DNA from: Paenibacillus sp. FSL R7-0273
GTDB lineage: Bacteria; Bacillota; Bacilli; Paenibacillales; Paenibacillaceae
Reading direction: 5' to 3'
DNA length: 64,000 bases
Assembly (NCBI RefSeq): GCF_000758625.1
Contig: NZ_CP009283.1
Coordinates: 5,653,501 to 5,717,500, forward strand
Part shown: one piece after another, positions 63,903 through 64,000 of the stretch
How positions within the stretch are numbered: the stretch's first letter is position 1
Layout of the letters: each line of letters begins with the position of its first letter
Made by a program: the position numbers and the translations under genes
The notes under the pieces: generated by a model
Database searches by the model: none
Told to the model about the DNA's origin: nothing
What the model saw: the letters and a program-made list of their open reading frames with translations, nothing else

Positions 63903-64000
63903 TTCGCACGGCCTCCAGTCTTATCAGCTATCTTTTTCTTCTATTTATCATAGCGCTATCCTGGTCCTTTGCGAAATACCGTAGATAAAATAACCGGGGG

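Overview
The window comes from a Gram-positive, endospore-forming, cellulolytic bacterium, most likely Paenibacillus or a close relative. The evidence is a Bacillales-type gene order (hisS-aspS-tcdA, rel-dtd, secDF-CDF-recJ-apt, comN/spoVB, yajC-tgt-queA, ruvCAB, bofC), sporulation genes (spoVB, bofC, a SpoIID-like protein), a T-box leader, strong AGGAGG ribosome binding sites, frequent TTG and GTG starts, and secreted GH9 and GH48 cellulases with CBM3 modules. No rRNA, tRNA, CRISPR array, insertion sequence or prophage was seen.

Layout. 1-1.55 kb: two oligopeptide ABC transporter ATPases (oppD, partial oppF). 1.9-7.65 kb: a two-gene secreted cellulase operon, GH9 then GH48. 8.0-16.1 kb: rarA, a small HTH gene with an unusual leader, a chemoreceptor, a HelD-type ATPase and a purine permease. 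16.2-20.6 kb: hisS-aspS-tcdA behind a T-box that appears to read Asp. 20.9-25.3 kb: a stress-like protein, a DJ-1/PfpI protein, dtd and rel. 25.4-26.8 kb: a uracil permease lying opposite to its neighbours between rel and apt. 27.2-33.6 kb: secD-secF, a CDF transporter, recJ and apt. 33.7-38.2 kb: comN, spoVB, yrbG-like, yrzE-like and a PAP2 protein. 38.2-45.2 kb: yajC, tgt, queA, a SpoIID-like protein, ruvB, ruvA and ruvC. 57.1-63.9 kb: bofC, a lipoprotein serpin, and a three-gene operon of ornithine cyclodeaminase-like protein, M19 dipeptidase-like protein and CocE/NonD hydrolase.

The most interesting region is 45.4-56.9 kb, between ruvC and bofC, genes that sit close together in the Bacillales block as I recall it. 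Ten co-directional genes run right to left: an ABC-2 exporter (ATPase and two permeases); a stand-alone condensation-carrier-condensation protein with no adenylation domain; a ketosynthase-dehydratase protein whose catalytic Cys and first His are replaced by Ser and Arg; an unrecognised 57-codon ORF; and a complete agr-type peptide quorum-sensing set (agrB, agrD, agrC, agrA). The 56-residue AgrD predicts a five-residue thiolactone ring CSYLF. I read this as a horizontally acquired, density-controlled module that makes or handles an exported small molecule and may use remodelled PKS/NRPS domains non-canonically. I know of no described system with this combination.

Smaller points of interest: a 10-residue leader peptide with stacked hairpins upstream of the HTH gene; paired short repeats with a 51-52 bp period at two places; an exact-looking 18-bp tandem repeat at the end of agrA; a CDF transporter and an M19 peptidase with altered metal sites; and many genes whose Shine-Dalgarno spacing points to a TTG or GTG start (apt, ruvC, secF, spoVB, agrC, helD, recJ).
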